From NCBI RefSeq assembly GCF_907164575.1, contig NZ_CAJQYY010000009.1:62001-126000 (forward strand): a stretch of 64,000 nt of DNA. Reading direction: 5' to 3'. The notes beneath the pieces were generated by a model that was given only the letters and a program-made list of their open reading frames with translations, ran no database searches and was not told where the DNA came from. A program made the translations under genes and the position numbers. Origin of the DNA: Paraburkholderia gardini (GTDB taxonomy: Bacteria > Pseudomonadota > Gammaproteobacteria > Burkholderiales > Burkholderiaceae). Positions 1 through 8,965 of this stretch are shown here, in pieces. Position 1 is the stretch's first letter. Every line of letters starts with the position of its first letter.

Positions 1-1
1 G

Positions 2-223
2 GGCGCGATCGTCGGCTCGGGGACTGTGTCGAACAAGGACGCGAAGCGCGGCTATTGCTGCATCGCCGAGAAGCGTTGTCTTGAGACGATCGAACACGGC
101 GCGCCGCAGACGGAATTCATGAAATACGGCGACACGGTGAAGATCGAGATGTTCGACGAAGCCGGCAAATCGATTTTCGGCTCGATCGACCAGTCGGTGG
201 CGCCCGTCGAAGGGGCGCATTGA
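2..223 (+). CDS. Fumarylacetoacetate hydrolase family protein, 3' end only
   Basis: The reading frame is already open at base 2, so this is the C-terminal 73 residues of a gene that starts outside the window. The visible part (GAIVGSGTVSNKD, then MKYGDTVKIEMFDEAGKSIFG) matches the last strands of the FAH/2-hydroxyhepta-diene isomerase fold, in which a GTVSN motif sits near the active-site metal and a 'GD.V.I....G..IFG' stretch ends the domain. These enzymes cleave or isomerise acylpyruvate-type products of aromatic catabolism. The metal ligands lie upstream and cannot be checked, so the substrate is unknown. The next gene starts 237 bases later and need not share a transcript. Confidence 0.85.
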   Translation, partial: GAIVGSGTVSNKDAKRGYCCIAEKRCLETIEHGAPQTEFMKYGDTVKIEMFDEAGKSIFGSIDQSVAPVEGAH

Positions 224-338
224 TCTGCCTGAGGAAATCCCTGGTTTAGGCATGGTTCACGCCCGGGCAACCTTTCAGGAGGGTTTCGCCCGATTACGCC
301 GCATGCAGGCGTCGCTACACTGGCATACGCGTTCGTTT

Positions 339-358
339 GCACGGCCTTTGTGCCGTGC
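339..358 (+). other. Small hairpin in the gap after the FAH gene
   Basis: GCACGGC (339-345) pairs with GCCGTGC (352-358) around a six-base loop. No T-run follows, so it is at best a weak terminator or an RNA stem in the leader of the following gene. Confidence 0.3.
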
Positions 359-460
359 CTCGCGCGATGCCCGGGAATCCCCATCGAGGCAGCAACCATC
401 TTGCATGGGACCGGAGTAACGCCAGGACAAAAAACACATTGCCACGGTGAGGAGACTTGC

Positions 461-1696
461 ATGCGAATCCGGTCGTTCATTCCCAGATCCGGTCGTCCCC
501 GGACGCAGGTTCAATCCGGCGGCCGCTCTGTCCCGGCTCGCGTTCTTCGACGGCTCGTGCTTGGGCTCGCCGTCTCGATGAGCGTCGCGCTTCCTGTCAC
601 AGCCGCGGCTCAGGTGAAGATCGGGCTGGTGCTGTCGCTGACGGGGCCGGCGGCCTCGCTGGGTATTCCTGCGCGCGACACCGTGGCGCTGTTTCCGAAA
701 GAACTGGCTGGCCAGAAAGTCGAATATCTCGTGTTCGACGACGCGTCGGATACCACCCAGGCCGTCCAGAACACGAAGAAGCTGATCTCCGAAGAACACG
801 TCGACGCCATCATCGGCTCGTCGATCACGCCGAATTCGCTCGCGATGATCGACGTGATCGCCGAAGGGCAGACACCGACGATCTCGCTCGCCTCGTCCGC
901 GAAGATCATCGAGCCGGTGGACGCGAAGCGTCGCTGGATGTTCAAGACGCCGCAGACCGACGCGATGATGGCCTCGGCGATCGCGGAACACGCCAGCGAA
1001 CACGGCGTGAAGACGATCGCCTATATCGGCCAGGCGGATGCGCTCGGCGAAACCTTTTACGCCGAAGTCGCGAAGTTCGCGCAACTCCACAAGATCACGG
1101 TCGTCGCTAACGAGCGCTTCAATCGCACCGATCCGGGCGTCACCGGCCAGATTCTCAAGATCATGGCGACGCATCCCGATGCCGTGGTCGTAGGCGCCGC
1201 CGGCACGCCCGCCGCGCTCCCGCCGAAGACACTGAAAGCGCGCGGCTACAAAGGCTTGATCTATCACAACCACGGCGTGGGCAATAACGACTTCCTGCGC
1301 GTGTGCGGCGCGGATTGCAACGGTACGTTCCTGCCCGCGAGCCCGGTGCTGGTTGCCGCGCAACTACCCGTCGACCATCCGGCAAAGCGACTCGCGCTCG
1401 ACTACATCGCGCGTTTCGAGGCGCAGCACGGCGCGGGCAGCGTATCGGCGTTCGGTTCGTACACATGGGATGCAGGGCTGCTGCTGGGTAACGCCATACC
1501 GATCGCGCTGAAGACGGCGGCGCCTGGCACGCCTGAATTTCGCCAGGCGCTGCGCGATGCACTCGAGGCGACGCGCGATCTCGCGGACTCCAATGGTATT
1601 GTCAACATGAGCACGACTGATCACCTTGGCCTCGACCAGCGCGCCCGCGTCATGGTGGAGATTCGCGACGGCAAGTGGGTGTATCAGGCGCGCTGA
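461..1696 (+). CDS. ABC transporter periplasmic substrate-binding protein (branched-chain amino acid type)
   Basis: A 411-residue periplasmic binding protein of type I fold (Leu/Ile/Val-BP, Peripla_BP_6). ATG at 461 was chosen because GGTGAGGAG lies just upstream. The open frame extends further 5' but has no such site. An unusually long basic leader of about 50 residues ends in a hydrophobic stretch and a likely signal-peptidase site (VTAAAQ). The mature part begins [17 protein letters not shown], the classic ligand-binding first strand and loop, and continues with SSITPNSLA and [11 protein letters not shown], which resemble hinge and pocket segments. No permease or ATPase gene is adjacent, so the transporter partners and ligand are unknown; in related systems aromatic acids are also bound this way. 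Confidence 0.85.
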   Translation: MRIRSFIPRSGRPRTQVQSGGRSVPARVLRRLVLGLAVSMSVALPVTAAAQVKIGLVLSLTGPAASLGIPARDTVALFPKELAGQKVEYLVFDDASDTTQAVQNTKKLISEEHVDAIIGSSITPNSLAMIDVIAEGQTPTISLASSAKIIEPVDAKRRWMFKTPQTDAMMASAIAEHASEHGVKTIAYIGQADALGETFYAEVAKFAQLHKITVVANERFNRTDPGVTGQILKIMATHPDAVVVGAAGTPAALPPKTLKARGYKGLIYHNHGVGNNDFLRVCGADCNGTFLPASPVLVAAQLPVDHPAKRLALDYIARFEAQHGAGSVSAFGSYTWDAGLLLGNAIPIALKTAAPGTPEFRQALRDALEATRDLADSNGIVNMSTTDHLGLDQRARVMVEIRDGKWVYQAR

Positions 1697-1767
1697 TGCG
1701 CGAACGTTCACCCTGGTGTTTCTCGTCGCCGCTTTCCGATACGAACCGTTCTACTGGATCGACCGTC

Positions 1768-2622
1768 ATGTCTCACGATTCGCCAGATCAAGGCACACCG
1801 AATCCGGATTTCTACGCCGGGTATCACGCGCTGCGATTGCGGCGCCATCCGCACGGCATTCTCGAAATCGTGATGAGCGGCGAAGGTGCGAACAAAAGCG
1901 GCCTCGCGACCGCCGATGCTCACATGCATCGCGAGCTGGCGGATATCTGGCGCGATATCGACCGCGATCCGGAAGTGCGCGTCGCGGTGATCCGCGGCGA
2001 AGGAAAGGGTTTTTCGGCCGGCGGCGATCTCGCGCTCGTCGAGCAGATGGCCACCGATTTCGACGTGCGCACGCGCGTGTGGCGCGAGGCGCGTGACCTC
2101 GTCTACAACGTGATCAACTGCAGCAAGCCCGTGGTTTCCGCGATGCACGGGCCGGCGGTGGGCGCGGGCCTCGTCGCCGGGCTGCTCGCGGATATTTCGA
2201 TCGCGGCGAAGAGCGCGCGGATCATCGACGGTCACACGCGACTTGGCGTCGCGGCCGGCGATCACGCGGCGATCGTGTGGCCGCTCCTGTGCGGCATGGC
2301 GAAGGCGAAGTATTACCTGATGCTGTGCGAACCGGTGAGCGGCGAGGAGGCCGAGCGAATCGGGCTCGTGTCGCTCGCGGTCGATGAAAACGATCTGTTT
2401 CCGAAAGCCTTCGAAGTCGCGCGGAAACTCGCGGACGGTTCGCAGACGGCGATCCGCTGGACCAAGTACGCGCTGAACAACTGGCTGCGCTCGGCCGGAC
2501 CGACCTTCGATACGTCGCTTGCGCTTGAGTTCATGGGCTTTGCCGGGCCCGACGTGCGCGAGGGTGTGAGCTCGCTGCGCGAGCGTCGCGCTCCTGACTT
2601 CAAACGCGGCGATCCGTTCTGA
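1768..2622 (+). CDS. Enoyl-CoA hydratase/isomerase (crotonase) superfamily protein
   Basis: A 284-residue crotonase-fold protein. FSAGGDL near residues 82-88 is the first oxyanion-hole loop, and [10 protein letters not shown] near 127-136 is the second, so CoA thioester binding is expected. The two catalytic glutamates of true enoyl-CoA hydratases do not appear: the GGGCELA position reads GAGLVAG, and the PEI.LG position reads HTRLG. It may therefore catalyse a different crotonase reaction. ATG 1768 gives a normal length. An upstream ATG at 1696 overlaps the preceding stop (TGATG), which could indicate translational coupling, but no ribosome-binding site precedes it. Confidence 0.82.
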   Translation: MSHDSPDQGTPNPDFYAGYHALRLRRHPHGILEIVMSGEGANKSGLATADAHMHRELADIWRDIDRDPEVRVAVIRGEGKGFSAGGDLALVEQMATDFDVRTRVWREARDLVYNVINCSKPVVSAMHGPAVGAGLVAGLLADISIAAKSARIIDGHTRLGVAAGDHAAIVWPLLCGMAKAKYYLMLCEPVSGEEAERIGLVSLAVDENDLFPKAFEVARKLADGSQTAIRWTKYALNNWLRSAGPTFDTSLALEFMGFAGPDVREGVSSLRERRAPDFKRGDPF

Positions 2623-2754
2623 TGCCGGTGGCCGTACCGCGTGACGTCCATGCGGCGCTGGTCTTCTGGCGCGCTGATACGCGCGGTATGATCGGACGAA
2701 CCGGGCGCGGCATGGCCGCCGCGTCCCGCCACTTCAAGGTGCGAGGAGAAAACC

Positions 2755-3570
2755 ATGACCGATACAACCGGCTCCACGCCGCCCTTTCCCGGCTTTCCGG
2801 GTTTTCCGCCCGCTGAAATGCTCGACCGGATGTGGGACATGATGCGGCTCACGCCCTTCGGCTCGGCCTTTCCTGGCGCGCAGGCCGGCGCGGCGCAGGG
2901 TTTGGGGCCGTCGCTTTCGATGATGTCGGACATGATGGCGCCGCTCACCAACGTCGAGGAACTCGACAAGCGCATTACCGACATGCGCGCCGTCGAGCAA
3001 TGGCTGAAGCTGAATCTGAACATGCTGCAGTCGGCCATTCAGGCGCTCGAGGTGCAGCGCGCGACGCTTGCCACATTGCGGGCGTTCGGCGCGTTCGCGC
3101 AGTCGTCGATGAAGCAGGCGGCTGCCACATCGGATCCGGCGTCCCCGCCTTCGTCTTCGATGCCGTCGTGGATGTCGCATCCGGGTACGGCTACAGCAGG
3201 GCAATCCGGGGCCGCCGGAACGAAACCGAACGAGTCCGATGCAGCGAGCGAAGCCGCTGACGCCGGCCAGGCGCCGTCTTTCGACACCTCGGCGTGGTGG
3301 AACCTGCTGCAATCCCAATTCAACCAGCTGGCCCAGTTCGCGATAGCGCAGCCGGCCGCGGCGCCGGGTGCGACGGCCACCGCGGAAGACATGGCAGAAG
3401 CCGCGCACGGCACGGACGGGCCTGGCGTCGCCAGCGGTGCCGAGGCCACCCGCGAAACCATGCAGAAACCGTCTGGCGCGGCGAAGCGTCCGGCGACGAA
3501 GCGTGCGTCGTCGTCGAAAAGCGCAGGTGAAGGGCGCGGCGCGAAGAAGGCGCCCGCTTCAGGGGCCTGA
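2755..3570 (+). CDS. phaM: PhaM-type polyhydroxyalkanoate granule regulatory protein
   Basis: 271 residues, preceded by GAGGAG (2740-2745). The N-terminus is rich in Pro, Gly and Phe, followed by a conserved amphipathic segment ([15 protein letters not shown]) and a helical region ([23 protein letters not shown]). A long Ala/Ser/Pro linker leads to a Lys/Arg/Ala-rich tail ([13 protein letters not shown], then GRGAKKAP). This layout is that of PhaM of Ralstonia, which activates PHB synthase PhaC and tethers granules to the nucleoid through its histone-like basic tail. No phaC or phasin gene lies in the window. Assignment rests on the N-terminal helical core plus the basic tail. Confidence 0.85.
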   Translation: MTDTTGSTPPFPGFPGFPPAEMLDRMWDMMRLTPFGSAFPGAQAGAAQGLGPSLSMMSDMMAPLTNVEELDKRITDMRAVEQWLKLNLNMLQSAIQALEVQRATLATLRAFGAFAQSSMKQAAATSDPASPPSSSMPSWMSHPGTATAGQSGAAGTKPNESDAASEAADAGQAPSFDTSAWWNLLQSQFNQLAQFAIAQPAAAPGATATAEDMAEAAHGTDGPGVASGAEATRETMQKPSGAAKRPATKRASSSKSAGEGRGAKKAPASGA

Positions 3571-4031
3571 ACACGCATCCCCGTGCGGTTTTGCGCTCGC
3601 GCAATGCGCGGGCGCAAATAGCGGCGTCGACGCCACAATTGAAACCGGCGCCGACCGTCCCTTCCTCTGAACTGTCATGTGGCCCGTGCTATCATCCTGT
3701 AAGCTTTTTGGGCCCGTTTGCGCGCACTGAAAACAATGATTCGAGTAGCCCGAACCGCCACCGGCAAGGCCGGCAGGAGGTTCGGCGGTGCAGTCCGGCG
3801 CGGGCCGGTCCGACCCAGGCACGGTTTTTCCTCACCCACGGTCGACCGATTCAGGAACTCCGGTTTTCGCAAGTGCACATTTTGCCGTCGGCTTCTTTGC
3901 CAGACGGTGCATCTGAACGCCCGATTACCGCGTAAAATTGAATGATTCTCAGGTCGCGAAAGCGGGCTCCGGCTTGCTCGCAGCAAACAGATACAAACAG
4001 ACGTCGCATTGCGCAGAACAGGGGTGGGACT
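3571..4031 (+). other. 461-base intergenic region with strong hairpins and promoter-like boxes
   Basis: No convincing coding frame. A possible promoter has -35 CTGAAC (3667-3672), a 17-base spacer and -10 TATCAT (3690-3695). Downstream, CCGAACC (3750-3756) pairs with GGTTCGG (3779-3785), enclosing CCGGC/GCCGG around a three-base loop. CACTGAAAAC (3725-3734) can pair with GTTTTC...AGTG (3863-3875) to close a larger domain. A second -10-like TAAAAT lies at 3933-3938, closer to the ferritin-like gene. It could be a long 5' leader or a small RNA; I recognise no RNA family. Confidence 0.4.
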
Positions 4032-4913
4032 ATGAACACCATGCTTTATCCGGAACTTTATAAATCGCTCGAATCCGTTCGATGGGACATGGAGAAAGAC
4101 ATTCCATGGTCCACGTTCGATGCGTCGCTGCTCACCGATGAGCAGGCGGCAACGATCAAAATGAACGCGATCACCGAGTGGTCGGCGTTGCCCGCCACGG
4201 AAATGTTCCTGCGCGACAACCATCACGACAGCGATTTTTCGGCATTCATGAGCGTCTGGTTTTTCGAGGAGCAGAAGCATTCGCTGGTGCTGATGGAATA
4301 CCTGCGCCGCTTCAAGCCGGAACTGTGTCCGACGGAAGAAGAACTGCACGCCGTGCGTTTCGAATTCGATCCGGCGCCGCCGCTCGAAACGCTGATGCTG
4401 CACTTCTGCGGCGAAATCCGCCTGAACCACTGGTATCGCCGCGCGGCTGAATGGCATACCGAGCCGGTTATCAAGCACATCTACGAAACCATTTCGCGCG
4501 ACGAAGCGCGTCATGGCGGTGCGTATCTGCGTTACATGAAGAAGGCGATGGCGCAAACGGGCGATATCGCGCGTGCTGCATTCGCGAAGATCGGCGTGCT
4601 GATGGCGTCGGCGCGTCGCACGGAAAAGCCGCTGCACCCCACGAACCTGCACGTGAACCAGGCGCTGTTCCCGCGCGACACGATCCAGTCGCGTCTGCCG
4701 GATCCGGAATGGCTCGAGCGCTGGCTTGACGAACAGATCCGCTTCGATGACGGCTGGGAAAAGAAGGTCGTCGAGCGCATTCTGCACAACCTGTCGATCC
4801 TGTTCGAGCGCACGTTCACGACAGCGCAGGAACTGAACCGCTATCGCAAGGAAGTGGTGACGCGCCTGCAGGCGGAGCAGGGTGCCGGCGCGCCCCAGCA
4901 GCAACCGGCCTGA
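4032..4913 (+). CDS. Ferritin-like diiron-domain protein
   Basis: 293 residues; ATG 4032 follows GGGGTGGG. It is a four-helix-bundle, ferritin-like protein. Two E-x-x-H motifs, EEQKH (about 79-83) and DEARH (about 157-161), with further acidic residues E49 and E128, form a plausible carboxylate-bridged diiron site as in ribonucleotide reductase-like and acyl-ACP desaturase-like oxidases. The C-terminal tail is short, Gln- and Ala-rich and probably disordered. It is a stand-alone gene: a structured 461-base region precedes it and a rho-independent terminator follows. The substrate is unknown; oxygenase, desaturase or iron-handling roles are all possible. Confidence 0.8.
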   Translation: MNTMLYPELYKSLESVRWDMEKDIPWSTFDASLLTDEQAATIKMNAITEWSALPATEMFLRDNHHDSDFSAFMSVWFFEEQKHSLVLMEYLRRFKPELCPTEEELHAVRFEFDPAPPLETLMLHFCGEIRLNHWYRRAAEWHTEPVIKHIYETISRDEARHGGAYLRYMKKAMAQTGDIARAAFAKIGVLMASARRTEKPLHPTNLHVNQALFPRDTIQSRLPDPEWLERWLDEQIRFDDGWEKKVVERILHNLSILFERTFTTAQELNRYRKEVVTRLQAEQGAGAPQQQPA

Positions 4914-4980
4914 CGCGTCGCGCTGCCCTGCTGCTGCGGTCGTTGCATGACGATCGCACCGGGTGCAGCCAGGAATCGAA

Positions 4981-5018
4981 ACGGCCCGGCAAGCGCAAGC
5001 TTTCCGGGCCGTTGTTTT
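4981..5018 (+). terminator. Rho-independent terminator after the ferritin-like gene
   Basis: ACGGCCCGG (4981-4989) pairs with CCGGGCCGT (5004-5012) around a 14-base loop, followed by TGTTTT. Confidence 0.85.
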
Positions 5019-5148
5019 AGCTGCCGTCCAGATTTCTCGTTCAGTCCGGAACCGGGTCGCGTATTCTCACTTTTCAACGAACCTGCGTTATCGCGCGTTG
5101 CAATGGCAAGCGCGATCCTGTCGGGTTCTTCTTTCTGATTTCCTCGCC

Positions 5149-5631
5149 ATGTCCGCCATTTTCGAACGCAAGATCATGACCCGCGACGCGCTCGCACAAC
5201 TGCGTGCGTCGCTGACGGGGCCGGTGGTGTTCACGAACGGCGTGTTCGACATCCTGCATCGCGGGCACGTCACGTATCTTGCCGACGCGAAGGCGCTCGG
5301 TGCATCGCTGATTGTCGGTGTGAACAGCGATGCGTCGGTGCGCATGCTCGGCAAGGGCGACGACCGCCCGATCAACACCGAATCCGACCGCATGGCGTTG
5401 CTCGCCGCGCTCGAAAGTGTCGACTGGGTGGTGTGCTTCGAGGAGCAGACGCCGGTTGCGCTGATCGAAGCGCTGCGTCCGGACGTGCTGGTGAAGGGCG
5501 GCGACTACGACATGGATGTGCTGCCCGAATCCGCGCTGGTGCGCGGCTGGGGCGGCCGTGCGCTCGCGATTCCGTTCGAGCATGACCGCTCGACCACTGC
5601 GCTGCTCAAGAAGGTGCGTACGCAGGGCTGA
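5149..5631 (+). CDS. rfaE2: D-glycero-beta-D-manno-heptose 1-phosphate adenylyltransferase
   Basis: A 160-residue nucleotidyltransferase that makes ADP-heptose for the lipopolysaccharide inner core. VFTNGVFDILHRGHV carries the HxGH signature of the cytidylyltransferase-like fold. GVNSDASVRMLGKGDDRP and LVKGGDYDMD are the expected nucleotide- and sugar-phosphate-binding loops. The protein corresponds only to the C-terminal adenylyltransferase half of E. coli HldE, so the kinase (HldA) must be encoded elsewhere, as is usual in Burkholderiales. ATG 5149 gives the family's standard length; the frame is open further upstream but that part does not look like protein. Confidence 0.93.
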   Translation: MSAIFERKIMTRDALAQLRASLTGPVVFTNGVFDILHRGHVTYLADAKALGASLIVGVNSDASVRMLGKGDDRPINTESDRMALLAALESVDWVVCFEEQTPVALIEALRPDVLVKGGDYDMDVLPESALVRGWGGRALAIPFEHDRSTTALLKKVRTQG

Positions 5632-5674
5632 TGTCGCGGGCGGCGCCATCGGTGTGGATCGCGCTCCCGGGTGC

Positions 5675-5914
5675 TTACTGCGTCAACGCCGACGCCGCGA
5701 TGGGCGCAGCGGGCGCCGGTTCGCCGACTACCGCCTGATCGGCGGCTTCGGCTGCTGTCATCGGTCGAATCTGTAGCGATTCGGCGTGAATCTGGCGGCT
5801 CACATGATTCGGCTCGCGCAGCCCGGCGGACGGCAACGGTCCGAACACGCCGCGCACGGCGGCAAACGCCAGCATGTTGGCAAGAAACAGGATGGCGATC
5901 AGCCAGCGCAGCAT
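5675..5914 (-). CDS. Small single-pass membrane protein downstream of coaX
   Basis: 79 residues, the last gene of the minus-strand birA-coaX group; its start lies 36 bases beyond the coaX stop. The ATG at 5914 (minus strand) is preferred because GGAG sits nine bases upstream; an in-frame TTG at 5935 has no such site. The protein starts with a hydrophobic helix (MLRWLIAILFLANMLAFAAV) followed by a periplasmic Pro/Ala-rich tail with TAAEAADQAVVG. I believe similar short proteins occur at this locus in Burkholderia, and the N-terminus recalls SPOR-domain proteins without their SPOR domain, but I cannot assign a function. Confidence 0.65.
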   Translation of the reverse strand: MLRWLIAILFLANMLAFAAVRGVFGPLPSAGLREPNHVSRQIHAESLQIRPMTAAEAADQAVVGEPAPAAPIAASALTQ

Positions 5915-5950
5915 CGTCGGGTTCTCCGTCGGCAAGTAGTTTGGATCAGA

Positions 5951-6793
5951 TCAGCGGTGTCCGGCGCCGCTGACTTCGGCAGCAATCAGCGCGAGACCGG
6001 ACAGCACCAGCGAATCGTGGCGAGTATGCGGCACCTTGAGCACCGCTGTCACCTCGTCCGCGGCGCCGCCGCCGGTCACGAGCCGAACGGGCACCTTCCA
6101 CGCGTCGCTCAGGTCGTTCCACATGCGTTCGATCAGGCCCGCCTGCGCGAGCGCGCAGCCCGCCGACAGCGAGCGCGGCGTATCGGTCGCAAACGACGGC
6201 CCGCGGCGCTTGCCCGGGCCTTCACCTTGATCCAGCAGATCGCGGGCGGAGGCGGCATCGAGCGTCGGCAACTGCGCCGTGTGTTCGCCGAGCGAGCGCA
6301 TCATCAACGACCAGCCAGGCGCGATCGCGCCGCCGACAAACGTGCCGTCGGCGCTCAGCGCTTCGAGCGTCGTCGCAGTGCCGAACGTGGCGATCAGGAG
6401 CGGTTCGCCGGGAAACGCCGCGTGAGCGCCGATCAGCCCGGCCCACCGGTCGCTGCCGAGCGACGCCGGCGTCGTATAGCCGTTGGTCACGCCGCACTGC
6501 TGCGCGACGGCGCGAATCGTCGTGCGCGGCAGTGCCGGCCAGTGCGCGTCGATCAGTCGCTCGATGCGCCGCGCGACAACTTCGCCCGCGACGTTCGAAA
6601 TCCACGCACTTTCAGGCGCCGCTAGCGGTGATGCCGGTAACGCGGACCAGTCCGGATCGTCGGCGGACGCGTCGGTCTGGGGCGCGCCGTGTGCAAACGC
6701 GCCGCTTTGCAGCAACGTGCCGTCGCGTCGTACCAGCGCCCATTTGATGCGGCTGTTTCCCGCGTCGATCAGCAAAAAAGGCTGGCCGCTCAT
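5951..6793 (-). CDS. coaX: Type III pantothenate kinase
   Basis: 280 residues. It phosphorylates pantothenate in the first committed step of coenzyme A synthesis. [14 protein letters not shown] at the N-terminus is the ASKHA-fold phosphate-1 loop (DxGN[ST]) of Coa[16 protein letters not shown] and [10 protein letters not shown] are the substrate and phosphate-2 regions. Type III enzymes are not feedback-inhibited by CoA. The start ATG overlaps the birA stop by four bases, indicating translational coupling, a common birA-coaX arrangement in betaproteobacteria. Confidence 0.95.
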   Translation of the reverse strand: MSGQPFLLIDAGNSRIKWALVRRDGTLLQSGAFAHGAPQTDASADDPDWSALPASPLAAPESAWISNVAGEVVARRIERLIDAHWPALPRTTIRAVAQQCGVTNGYTTPASLGSDRWAGLIGAHAAFPGEPLLIATFGTATTLEALSADGTFVGGAIAPGWSLMMRSLGEHTAQLPTLDAASARDLLDQGEGPGKRRGPSFATDTPRSLSAGCALAQAGLIERMWNDLSDAWKVPVRLVTGGGAADEVTAVLKVPHTRHDSLVLSGLALIAAEVSGAGHR

Positions 6794-7695
6794 GCGACCC
6801 CGTCGGCGAGACGCAGCGACACGTCGCCGGTCGAGATGGTCTCGCGGCCCGTCGCGGTATCGAGCAGCAGAAGCCCGTTGTCATCGACGCCTGCCGCGAC
6901 GCCGCGCATCACCTCGACGCCCTGCTCGATCAGCACGACTTCGCGCCCGGCGTAACCGTGGCACGCGTTCCAGCGCGCGCGGAACGGCGCGAAGCCTTCG
7001 GCGGCGAAGCGCTGCAACGCCGGTTCGAGCGCGTTCAGCTCGGCCGCGAGCGTATCGGTGAGATTCGCGTTCGGCAGTGCGCGGGACAACGCGGTCGGCG
7101 TCGTGCCGCGCGTCTGCGCGGGGGCGCCAGCATTGAGCGCGCCGACTTTCGCCGCCAGTTCCTCAGCGCCTTTCACGTTGGTGCCGATACCGATGACGAC
7201 CGCGCTCGCGTCCGCTGTGCTCCACGCCGTCTCGATCAGGATGCCGGCGAGCTTGTCGCCTTCGAAGAGTACGTCGTTCGGCCATTTCAGCGAGATCTGA
7301 CCCGGCGCCGCGAGCGGCAGCGAGCGCAATCCGTCGACGAGCGCGACGCCGACCGCGAGGCTCAGCCCGGCCAGCCCTTCCAGCGGGCGCGGCAGCACGC
7401 ACGCCACCGAGAACAGCAGCGCGTTGCCAGGCTCGGCGTACCACGGACGGCCACGCCGGCCGCGTCCGGCCGTCTGCAGATAGGCGACGCGGACCACCGG
7501 CCGCGGCAACGCATCGCGCTCGCGCGGCAGCGACTTAAGATGGGCCATCAGGTCGGCGTTGGTCGAGCCGGTTTCTTCGACGATGTCGATGGGCCAGTCG
7601 TGCGCGGCCGGTCCGAACAGCGTCACGGCGCGCGCCCGGTCGATGCGCCAGTCGCCGGCTGGCGCGGCATCGGGGGAAGGTGTGCGGGGATTCAT
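6790..7695 (-). CDS. birA: Biotin--[acetyl-CoA-carboxylase] ligase
   Basis: 301 residues. It activates biotin as biotinyl-AMP and attaches it to the carboxyl carrier protein. [14 protein letters not shown] holds the GRGRxG biotinyl-AMP loop, [20 protein letters not shown] the catalytic lysine region, and the C-terminal SH3-like domain ends the protein. The N-terminal region lacks an obvious helix-turn-helix, so this is a group I ligase and probably not a repressor. ATG at 7695 (minus strand) was chosen because upstream residues are low-complexity Arg-rich. TACAAT lies only about 12 bases upstream of it, so the transcript may be leaderless or nearly so. Confidence 0.93.
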   Translation of the reverse strand: MNPRTPSPDAAPAGDWRIDRARAVTLFGPAAHDWPIDIVEETGSTNADLMAHLKSLPRERDALPRPVVRVAYLQTAGRGRRGRPWYAEPGNALLFSVACVLPRPLEGLAGLSLAVGVALVDGLRSLPLAAPGQISLKWPNDVLFEGDKLAGILIETAWSTADASAVVIGIGTNVKGAEELAAKVGALNAGAPAQTRGTTPTALSRALPNANLTDTLAAELNALEPALQRFAAEGFAPFRARWNACHGYAGREVVLIEQGVEVMRGVAAGVDDNGLLLLDTATGRETISTGDVSLRLADGVA

Positions 7696-7795
7696 GAGGC
7701 GTATTGTAGTTGTCCATCGCCGCAAGTGGGCGCGAGGGCGCAAGCGGACATAACGGAGTGCTCCCGGACCGCTCAAACGCAGCGCCTTCGTTACA

Positions 7796-8965
7796 ATGGC
7801 CGCTGACTCCATCCAAGCGAACCCGCGATCCTTGAACTACGACACTCCGCCCGGCCTTGAAGTCGCGGCTGGCAGCCAGGGAAAGATCGTCCGGCTATCC
7901 GGCCAGTGGACGGCGCTTGCGCTCGCGCGCGACCGCCATCGCAGTGGCGTCGTGATCAGGCTGCACGCCCTTGCGACCGAGAAGATCGGCCAGTGGGACC
8001 TGTCGCGGGTCGACCGGATGGATCACGTCGGCGGCCAGGCGCTGTGGCGCGTGTGGGGCCACCGGATGCCCGCCGATCTCGTCGAGCTGAACGACACGCA
8101 GCGCGAAATCTTCCACCGCATCGCGCTGCTCGACCTGGCCCGTGAAAACCCCGACAAGGTCCAGCGCTTCGATCCGTTCACACGGCTGGGCCTCGCGATC
8201 TTCTCGTTCTTCGAGCACCTGTATGGCGGCATCGCGATGTTCGGGCGGGTCGTGCTCGATCTGCTCACCATCGCGCGTAACCCGAAGCTGATTCCATGGA
8301 CCGAGATTTCAGCGAACGTCTATAACGCCGGCGCAAAGGCGCTGGCGATCACGGCGCTCGTCGCGTTCCTGATCGGCATCGTGCTCAGCTACCTCTCCGC
8401 GCAGCAATTGCGGCTCTTCGGCGCCAATCAGTTCATCGTCAATATTCTCGGGCTTGCGGTGATCCGCGAACTCGGGCCGGTGCTCTCGGCGATTCTGGTC
8501 GCGGGGCGCTCCGGTTCGGCGATCACCGCGCAGATCGGCGTGATGCGCGTCACCGAGGAACTCGACGCGATGCGGGTGATGGGCATTCCGCACGGCTTGC
8601 GGCTGATCCTGCCGCGTGTGCTCGCGCTCGGCATCGCGATGCCGCTGCTCGTGATGTGGACGAACATCGTCGCGCTGACGGGCGGTGCGCTCGCCGCGAA
8701 AATCGTGCTCGGCATCGACATGAGCTACTTCGCACGGGCGCTGCCGGGCGTGGTGCCGGTCGCGAACCTGTGGATCGGCCTCGGCAAGGGCGTCGCGTTC
8801 GGCATGCTGATCGCGATCGTCGGCTGCCACTTCGGGTTTCGCATCAAGGCGAATTCGCAGAGTCTTGGTGAAGGCACGACCACGTCGGTGGTGACGTCGA
8901 TCACGATCGTGATTCTCGCGGACGCCGTGTTCGCGATCCTCTTTCAGAACGTGGGGCTCGGATGA
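7796..8965 (+). CDS. mlaE: MlaE-family lipid ABC transporter permease with fused N-terminal STAS-like domain
   Basis: 389 residues. The first 110 or so (VRLSGQWTALALA... QWDLSRVDRMDHVGGQAL) resemble an MlaB-type STAS domain fused to the permease; the rest is the MlaE/YrbE permease with five or so hydrophobic segments and the signature VIRELGPVLSAILVAGRSGSA. The complex moves phospholipids between membranes. The ATG at 7796 has no clear Shine-Dalgarno sequence; a downstream TTG (7831) is an alternative start. The start of the next gene overlaps the stop (ATGA), so permease and ATPase are coupled. Confidence 0.9.
   Translation: MAADSIQANPRSLNYDTPPGLEVAAGSQGKIVRLSGQWTALALARDRHRSGVVIRLHALATEKIGQWDLSRVDRMDHVGGQALWRVWGHRMPADLVELNDTQREIFHRIALLDLARENPDKVQRFDPFTRLGLAIFSFFEHLYGGIAMFGRVVLDLLTIARNPKLIPWTEISANVYNAGAKALAITALVAFLIGIVLSYLSAQQLRLFGANQFIVNILGLAVIRELGPVLSAILVAGRSGSAITAQIGVMRVTEELDAMRVMGIPHGLRLILPRVLALGIAMPLLVMWTNIVALTGGALAAKIVLGIDMSYFARALPGVVPVANLWIGLGKGVAFGMLIAIVGCHFGFRIKANSQSLGEGTTTSVVTSITIVILADAVFAILFQNVGLG

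Noticed and set aside
3702..3890. 6S RNA, RNase P RNA or tmRNA in the structured gap
   Set aside because: None of the conserved core motifs (for example GAGGAAAGUCC of RNase P) is present, and the pairing does not give the 6S central bubble with confidence. Kept only as an unassigned structured region.
3718..3945. A 75-codon plus-strand frame in the gap before the ferritin-like gene
   Set aside because: No ribosome-binding site; the translation is Arg/Gly-rich, followed by Cys and Phe without a known pattern, and it coincides with RNA hairpins.
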